Shown piece by piece: positions 8,351 to 16,300 of a stretch of 57,862 bases of DNA. Numbering within the stretch: position 1 is the stretch's first letter; every line of letters starts with the position of its first letter. Source of the stretch: Treponema sp. Lineage in GTDB: Bacteria > Spirochaetota > Spirochaetia > Treponematales > Treponemataceae. Location: NCBI GenBank assembly GCA_024693045.1, contig JAILLQ010000006.1, positions 1 through 57,862 of the forward strand. The letters are read 5' to 3'. The position numbers were made by a program, and so were the translations under genes. The notes under the pieces were generated by a model, which did no database searches, had not been told where the DNA came from, and was given only the letters and a program-made list of their open reading frames with translations.

Positions 8351-9604
8351 ATGGAAAAAAGACGAGTTGTTATTACTGGTATGGGCGCTATTACTCCTCT
8401 TGGAAATAGTGTTGAAGAATTCTGGTCTGGAATTAAGGCTGGAAAGAGCGGTATTGCTCCAATTACTCATTTTGATGCAACAAAAAATAAGGTTCACTAT
8501 GCTGCTGAAGTAAAGAACTTTAACGCTGGTGACTATATGGATCCAAAATTGGCTCGCAACATGGCACGCTTTTCTCAGTATGCTGTAGCTGCTGCAAGTC
8601 AGGCTTTGGACGATTCTGGATTGAAGGGTAATGCTGAAGTTTTGGACGAAACTGGTGTTATTCTTGGTGTTGGTATTGGTGGATTCGAAGTAACAGAATC
8701 TGGTGCTAAAGGTTATTTTAATTCGGACTGTGTAAAAACAGCTCCTATGACTATCCCTAAGCTTATTCCTAACGAAGCTGGTGGAAACATTGCTATTGCT
8801 TTTGGCTGTCATGGTCCTGTTGAAGCTGTTGCAACTGCTTGTTCTTCTGGTACAGACGCTCTTGGTGTTGCTTTTGATATGGTTCGTTCTGGACGATTGG
8901 ATGTTTGTTTGAGTGGTGGTGCTGAAAGTACAATTACTGGTTATGCAATCGTTTCATTTGAAGTATTGCACGCTCTTTCTACTGGATTTGATGATGATCC
9001 TACAAAGGCAAGCCGCCCATTTGATAAAAAACGCAATGGTTTCGTAATGGGTGAAGGTTCTTGTATCCTTGTTCTTGAAGAATATGAACACGCTAAGGCT
9101 CGTGGTGCCAAGATTTATGCAGAAGTTGCTGGTTACGGTGCTTCTTGTGATGGTTACCATTTGACTAGCCCTAATCCTGATGGAGTTTGTGGTTCGAAGT
9201 GTATGAGCCGTGCTTTGAAGGACGCTGGAATGGATCCAAGCGAAATTCAGTACTACAACGCTCACGGAACTTCTACTCATATCAATGACCCAAGCGAAAC
9301 AAATATGATTAAGATTGCTTTTGGTGAAGAAAATGCAAAGAAACTTAAGATTTCTTCAACAAAGTCTATGCACGGTCACTGTCTTGGTGCTACAGGTGCT
9401 ATTGAAGCTATGGTTTGTGTAAAGGCAATCAATGACAGCTTCTTCCCAGCAACAATCAACCTTGACGAACAGGATGTAGAAGGCGGTTGTGATTTGGATT
9501 ATGTTCCAAACAAGGGTGTTAGTGGTAACATCGACGCTGCTATGAGTGCTACATTTGGTTTTGGTGGTCACAACGGTGCTATCATTATCAAAAAAGTAAA
9601 ATAG
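8351..9604 (+). CDS. fabF: 3-oxoacyl-ACP synthase II
   Basis: Condensing enzyme that elongates acyl-ACP with malonyl-ACP. 417 residues with the thiolase-fold triad Cys164 (ATACSSGTDA), His305 (NAHGTSTH) and His343 (GHCLGATGA), spaced as in known FabF. AAGGAAA precedes the ATG. It is separated from fabG by the repeats and followed by fabZ after 14 bases. With no fabB or fabH in the window, initiation must be encoded elsewhere. Confidence 0.96.
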   Translation: MEKRRVVITGMGAITPLGNSVEEFWSGIKAGKSGIAPITHFDATKNKVHYAAEVKNFNAGDYMDPKLARNMARFSQYAVAAASQALDDSGLKGNAEVLDETGVILGVGIGGFEVTESGAKGYFNSDCVKTAPMTIPKLIPNEAGGNIAIAFGCHGPVEAVATACSSGTDALGVAFDMVRSGRLDVCLSGGAESTITGYAIVSFEVLHALSTGFDDDPTKASRPFDKKRNGFVMGEGSCILVLEEYEHAKARGAKIYAEVAGYGASCDGYHLTSPNPDGVCGSKCMSRALKDAGMDPSEIQYYNAHGTSTHINDPSETNMIKIAFGEENAKKLKISSTKSMHGHCLGATGAIEAMVCVKAINDSFFPATINLDEQDVEGGCDLDYVPNKGVSGNIDAAMSATFGFGGHNGAIIIKKVK

Positions 9605-9618
9605 TAAAGGGAGATAAA

Positions 9619-10050
9619 ATGTCATTAACAAAAGATATTAAATCGCTTTTGCCTCACCGTGAACCATTTTTGTTTGTAGATGAAATTATTTCTGCAGACG
9701 AAAAAGGTGCTGTTTGTGAACATGTTTTTACAGAAAATGAATTTTTCTTTAAGGGGCACTTTCCAGAATACCCTGTAGTTCCTGGTGTAATTTTGTGCGA
9801 AACCATGGCTCAGGCTGGAGGGGCTGCTCTGCGTTACTTGAACATTGTTCCTGCTGACGGCCTTTTCTTCTTTGCTACTTTGGATAAGGTAAAGTTCAGA
9901 AATCAGGTTCGCCCAGGCGACAAAGCTAGAATGGAAATTACTTTCCTTCGCAACAGCCCAAAAATGATTAAACAATCTGGCAAACTCTACGTAGGCGACA
10001 ACCTCTGCTGCGAAGCCGAGTGGATGTGCCTCGTCGGATCAGCACAATAG
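9619..10050 (+). CDS. fabZ: 3-hydroxyacyl-ACP dehydratase
   Basis: Dehydrates (R)-3-hydroxyacyl-ACP to trans-2-enoyl-ACP. Hotdog-fold protein of 143 residues with catalytic His47 (GHFPEYPVVPG) and Glu61 (ILCETMAQAGG). A clear GGGAG ribosome site precedes the ATG. The final codons (MCLVGSAQ plus stop) lie within a 79-bp unit repeated downstream, and the stop codon sits in the loop side of a 12-bp hairpin. The last 60 bases or so have C-rich codons unlike the body of the gene. A terminator ends the cluster at 10245-10280. Confidence 0.95.
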   Translation: MSLTKDIKSLLPHREPFLFVDEIISADEKGAVCEHVFTENEFFFKGHFPEYPVVPGVILCETMAQAGGAALRYLNIVPADGLFFFATLDKVKFRNQVRPGDKARMEITFLRNSPKMIKQSGKLYVGDNLCCEAEWMCLVGSAQ

Positions 10051-10200
10051 TGCTGTCCGACGCGTAAGATAATTTCCTTGCACACGACACGCGAAGCGGG
10101 TCATGTGCCTCGTAGGTTCTGCGCAATAGTGCAGTCCTACATGTAGGATAATTTCCTTGCACACGACACGCGAAGCGGTCATGTGCCTCGTAGGTTCTGC
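10024..10200. repeat. Tandem 79-bp units repeating the fabZ 3' end
   Basis: Units begin with ATGTGCCTCGT at 10024, 10103 and 10181 (periods 79 and 78; the third is partial). Each full unit has a hairpin spanning the fabZ-type stop codon with loop AATA. Unit 1 pairs GTCGGA + CAGCAC with GTGCTG + TCCGAC; unit 2 has matching changes on both arms (GTAGG with CCTAC, CTGC with GCAG). A second stem GCACACGAC / GTCATGTGC encloses CGC-GAA-GCG. This is the same arrangement as at fabG but with unrelated sequence. Confidence 0.9.
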
Positions 10201-10244
10201 AAACTAGAGGTTTAAGTTCAAAGGACTAAGATAATTTTATAAAG

Positions 10245-10280
10245 CACGCTGATTTTTATGAAATCGGCGTGTTTTTTTTT
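10245..10280 (+). terminator. Rho-independent terminator ending the fab cluster
   Basis: 11-bp stem CACGCTGATTT / AAATCGGCGTG with one G-T pair, loop TTATG, then nine T. Confidence 0.92.
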
Positions 10281-10354
10281 AACTGGAATTTTTTGCTAAA
10301 TTTTGAGAGATTGGGTTCCGAAAATCGTAAAGTAGGATTATCCTATTACGAACG

Positions 10355-13300
10355 ATGAATAGCAGAAAAATTAGCTTAAACAATCGATTTTCTCTTTTAT
10401 TAAAAGCCTTTGTCAAAGGACGCAAGTTGTTTTTATGCTTTCTGCTATTTTTTTGCGGGGTTAGTGGGCTTTGGGCTGATGATTGGTCAGGGGATATGAA
10501 CCAGGCAGGAGATGAACCTACAAATTATCATAAGGATAATGGTGACTATGTTTTTGATCTTGCTGGTGATACAAACTGGTATGGAGGTCTTGTACTTGCG
10601 GCGGATACATACAACGTAATCATCAATTTGAATGGTTATTCTCTCTATATACACAAATTATATCTTGGTTGGGTTGATGCCAGCTTAAATCAGAACTGTA
10701 ATCTTATTATAAATGGCCCTGGATCTATTACGATTGATGAATGGGCGCTTGCTACCTGGGGTAATTCTTCTTCTGTTTCTAATCAGAATTCTCTTACAAT
10801 CACAGGGAATGCCGTTTATGATCTTCCTTCTAACGGTAATAATCTATTTGCTAGTGGTTACGACACTTCTGGCGGTGTAAATATTGATTCGGCATTTGTT
10901 TGGGATGGAAGTGAAAGCAGTGAATGGACTGATCCTGATAACTGGACTGGATCTGCCATAACACAGTCTTTATTGGAAGATTCTTCGGCATATGTATTAA
11001 AAATTCCTGCGGCAACTTCATATACGAATGAACCAAAAATTACCTCTTCTGTAAAGGTAGGGACTTTATATCTTGAAGATTCAACTTCAACTCTTACTAT
11101 AGATTCTAGTGAAGATGTAGAATTTTGTTCTGCACTTTCTAATTCCGGTACGATTACTCATTCTGCTGCTGGCGGAAAAGTTATTTTTTCAAATTCTTCT
11201 GTCTCTCTAGGTGATTATGACAGTTCTGGGGAAACGAGTTTTACGGCTTCATCTGTAAGTCTTACTTGCGGGACTGTTGCTTTTAATGATGTTTCGATTT
11301 CTGGAACAATGACTACTTCAAGTGGTTTTTCTGTAAGTGGAAACTGGAATAACAGTGGAACTTTTACCGCTAGTGCAGGAACTTGTAATTTTACCGGTAG
11401 TAGTCAGACGATTACCGGTACCAATACCTGGTATAATTTAGCCTTTGCAGGAACTTCGGCTCAGACAGTTGAATGGGGAAGCGGTGGTAGTCAAAGTGTA
11501 AGTAACTCTCTTACTTTTAAAGGACTTGCGACACTGGCATTGACTTTGCAAAATGATTTAAGTGCAAAAAATATAATCTGTAATTCAGACTCTGCTTCCC
11601 AAATCACTATAGATTTAAATGGCTATGATATAACTGTGACTGACAGTTTGATTATGAATGCAACTTCAACAGCAACCAGTGGTTCTAATCTTGCTTTAAG
11701 TGGTTCAGGGACTGTATCCTGTGTTACATTTGACTATCCTGCAACAGGAAATCATATTTTAGATATTGGAAGTAACGCAACTTTAATTGTAAGTAAAACG
11801 ATTTATGGCGATATGACGGCTTCTGATTCAGGTTATATGAGTTTTACTGGTTCTGGTACTTTAAAAATTCCTGGTTCTGGAGCTAACTTGAATTATGGCA
11901 ATAGCAGAAAAATCGGGGTTAAATATGGTTCTAACCTTACAATTCTTGCTTCGATTGCCCCTAGTTATTACCAGGCTGCTTTTACTGGCGTAAAAAATTA
12001 TGCTTCTGATAGTACAATAACCCTTACTTTGACTCGAAATGGTCCTGGTGATGGAGCGACTGTAAAATTTCCTTACAAAGTTACATTTGTAGATAGCGGA
12101 GATACTGTTACTTATGGAATTTCTCCTAGTGATGTAGGCGGTAACAGTACTTTGCAGGCAGAAAATAATTTTTCTGTTGATTCTTCCAATTCTACAAATG
12201 CTTATGCGATTTCTTATCCAAGTCCTACAGAAAACTTGACTGCGGGTGATGGTTTTGAACTTACTGTATATGCTCCAGATGGAAGTGGTCTTGTTTTGGG
12301 AACTGTTACCTGGTATTACAATATCCCTACTTGGATTGGAGAAACTAGCTCAAGCTGGACAGAATCTTCTAACTGGTCAGGAGTTCCGACTTCATTAACA
12401 GATTTAACTGCTATGGGTGATTATTCAATCATTATTGGTGGTGGTTGTGCAAATTATCCGGATATTAGTACGGGAACGATTTCTGTAAAAAATCTCACAG
12501 TAAAATACGGGGGTTCTTTTACGGTAAGCGGAGGAAGTTTTTCAATTAGCGAAAAACTTTCTCTTGTGGGAGATTATACTTTTTCTGCAACAGCTATAAC
12601 TTTGAGCGGAGGGACATTAACGGTTCCTGCTTTTGAAATAGACGGCTTTGCAGAATTAAACATAAATTCTGAGCATAACATCGGTTCTTCTGCAAGTTTT
12701 ACCTGTTCAAGTAACTATTCGGGAACCAAAACTATTAATATGGCTTCCGGGGCTTCTCTTTCTGCAAATACAATTACTCTAGATTCTTCAACAAGTCTGG
12801 AACTTTCTGGAGCGGCTTCTCTTAAAGCTGAAAATATTTCTATTCCTGGAAATGTTGAATGTAATTCTAATCTTCTTACGGTTGATACTTCTTCTGCAAG
12901 CGGAAAAACAACTTTTGGAAGTGCTTCAACAGAATCTAACGGCTTAAAAACTGGAACAAAAATAAAAGTAATCGGAAGTGCTGATTTTTATGGGGACAAC
13001 ACTTTTGACGAACTCTACGTGGATAATTCTTCTTATGCTTCTTCTGCAAGTCTGCGTTTTGAAGAAGGAAGAAGCCAGCAGATAAATAATTCGGATACTA
13101 GTAGTGTATGGTTTAGCGGAAACTCTACAGCGAACAGGCTTTATTTGGATTCGATTGACGGAAGTTCTGTATGGTATGTGACTTTTGGAACAAGTCCTAG
13201 TCGGGATAATTTTGCTTATTGTAGCGTAAATAATTCAACTTCAAGTAACGCGCTTTCAATGCGGCCTGCCTCTGCGAAAATAATTGATGGGGGTAACAAT

Positions 13301-16300
13301 ACAAATTGGTTTGCTACTCACGATTTTATCTGGACGGGATTGGGCTTGGACGGCCTTTGGGAAACTCTTGCTAACTGGACAGACGGCGACGGTAATTCTG
13401 TTTCGGTTTATCCAAAATATGCAGAATACGGTGATTCTATTGAAATTGCTACGGATTCTAGTGGAAGTGATTTGGATTTAAGTCTTTTTACTTCTGCAGA
13501 TACTTTAGAATTGAGTGAAGTAACTGTTAATGAGGGGAAAAATTTAAATCTTGCTGGAAAATATATTCAGGCGGCAGATACCATTACTATAAATGGAAAA
13601 GTTTCTCTTTATGGAAATCAGACTACTTCTCCATTGGCTTTTTACCAGAACGATACTGCTTCTATTAGCTGGGGCGATAATTCTTCTATTGAATACTACG
13701 GTTCTGTTGATGGAAGTGATGTTTTGTATGTTTCGGAAAGTGATTCTGTAAAAACATATAAGTCCTTGATTTTGAATAAGGATTCTGGCTCTAAAACAAC
13801 TTTTGCTTCGGCTCTTTCGGCAACTTCAATTACTGATACAGCTGATAACAGCGTTCTTTTTAAGGGGAATGTTACTTCTTCTTCAAATCTTAGCTTTAAA
13901 GGGGCTGTTACTTTTGAAAGTTCGGATACGATTGCCATTTCTGCTCCAAATGTAACTTTTGAAGAAGGTTCAAGTCTTACTCCTCCAAGTGGAAATCTTT
14001 CTTTTAGCGGAAACCTTGATTTATCTAAAATTACTTATTCTGCAGCGAGCGGAGCTATTATCTTTAATGGAAGTTCTGCTCAAACTTTAAAAGCGAAGTC
14101 TGCAAGCGATACTGTTTTTTATGGATTTTCTAACACCAATGCGACATCTCTTACTGTAACAGGTGATTTAACGATAAATGGGGATGTAAGTAATAGTGGA
14201 AACATAATTTTTTCAGGAAATACGCTTACGCTTTCAGGAACAGCTTCGCAAACTTTTGAAAACACATCTTGTTGCACAGTAAATTCTATTTCTCCTTCAA
14301 ATACAAATGGTGTAAATCTTACAGGAAATTTAACTGTAAGCGCTAATTTTGAAAATACGGGAACTTTTACTCAGTCTTCTGGAAGTGTAAGTTTTACTGG
14401 GACTAGTCCTGTGATTTCTGGAGATAATACTTTTTCAGAAATTGTTTTTGATATAGCAGCCTCTTCTCTTTCTAGTCAGGCAGTAACTTTTGAAGCGGGA
14501 AAAACACAAGTCTTCTCATCTTTAAAAGTACTTGGAACGGAAACAAGTTTAATTAGTCTTTCTTCTTCTGTAGAAGGTTCTCAATGGTCGTTAAAGTGTT
14601 CTACGGGGAATTATTCTGATGTTTCTGTAAAGTACGCAGTTTTGAAGGATTCTAATAATGCGACAATGGACGCTTCTTCTAATCCTGTATTATTGTACGC
14701 CTTCCTTAGTACAGATTCTGGAAATAACAGCAATTGGGCCTTCCCGGGAACTGAATATACCTGGACCGGCTCTACATCTACCGACTGGCAGACTTCTTCT
14801 AACTGGTCTCCGGCTTCTGTTCCAGGATATTACACAATTGTAACAGTTCCTGCTTCGGCAAGTAATCAGCCTCTTCTTTCTGATGCTGTAGATTTAAAAA
14901 GTGATTCTGTTTCTTTGGACAGTCTTTCTTATTCTTCAAAAATCAATGTGGAAAGTGGGGCAAGTCTTGATTTGGCTTCTTATAATCTGACCTGCGGAAC
15001 TTTATCTAACAAGGGCTCTTTGCGATTGCAGGGGCTTTCTAGCCAGGCGATTACGGGAAGTATTTCTAATGCCCTTGCTGACTCTTCTGCTTCCTACGAA
15101 GGAAGTTCTGTTGAATATTATGGTTCTGCAATTGCAAATTTTGCCGCTTCTAGCAGCAGTGTAACAAATTACAGTAATTTACTTATCAACGGAAACATTA
15201 TTCTTTCTGAAAATAAAACTTTAACTGCAGAAGAAGCTATTATAGGAAGCAGTGCTGCATCTTTACAGGGGAGCAGTGGAAGTGAAGTTTTAACTTTTTC
15301 ACAAACCCCTCTTTTGATAAAAACATCGGCTTTTACTGTGAATAGTCCTCTTATTGCAGAGAATATAATCTTCTATGACGGAAGTGTTACCGCAAATGCA
15401 GCTATTTCTGCGGAAAAGGATTTGCTTCTTTTTGGGGCAAATTATTCATCTGATGACAGCATAACCGGTTTAAGCGGAATTTTAGCCTATAATAGCAGCA
15501 GGGCAGCTTCTCAAAGTTATACAGGGGATTTAAGTGCAGCTCCTTATACGGCGACTCTTTCTGTGGCTTCTGGAATTACTATTTCTGCTGGCAAAAACTT
15601 TTATGCAAACGGAAGTAGTTTGACAGGCTCAGGCGAATGGTATTTAAAAGTTCCGTCTAATCTTGTGGCTTCTAATTGCTTTCTTGAAGCTTATAACACT
15701 AGTGTAGAAAATTCAAAGGTAATTTGTTCTGACGGAACTAGTGATGGTTCTAAGGCTCAGGTTGCTGCAGAAAATTGCACAGATTCATCTAGTAATTCGA
15801 ACTGGGACTTTGATGCTGCAGAAATCCTTGAAGCCTATACTCTTTACGATTCATTAATTTATGTGAAATTTTCTAAGGCTATTCGAAATACTTCTTCTGA
15901 AATTGCAGCTGCTTTGTCTGCTTCGAACATAAATCTTTGGAGCGGTTCGGCATTAATTCCTTATGCAAAAGCTTATTCTGATGCAGCCTGTACAAATGAA
16001 ATTTCAAGTACAGAAAATGTAGAAGAACTGTATTTAAAAACCAACTACTCATGGAATACTGATGCAAGTGGAACTTCCGCTGGTGAAAGTATGAGTAGCA
16101 ACCGTTCTGGAGAGCATCAAACTTCTCTGCCTGTTATAGATATTCCGGCTTCGACTTCTACTTCTCTTCATGTGTTGACGGATGCTTATGGACGGCGAAT
16201 AAAGAATTATGGTTCTGCAGTAAACGGTTCTTACTATGCCAGTGCGACTGATAAGGCTAGTCCTGTTTTAATTGCTTTGTACACAGGACAGGAATTACAC

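Noticed and set aside
8108..8812. 234-codon minus-strand frame over the repeats and fabF
   Set aside because: It is the shadow of fabF and the GC-rich element; no domain and no ribosome site.
10080..10200. tRNA-like fold in the fabZ tail repeat
   Set aside because: Stems do not form a cloverleaf and no T-arm consensus is present.
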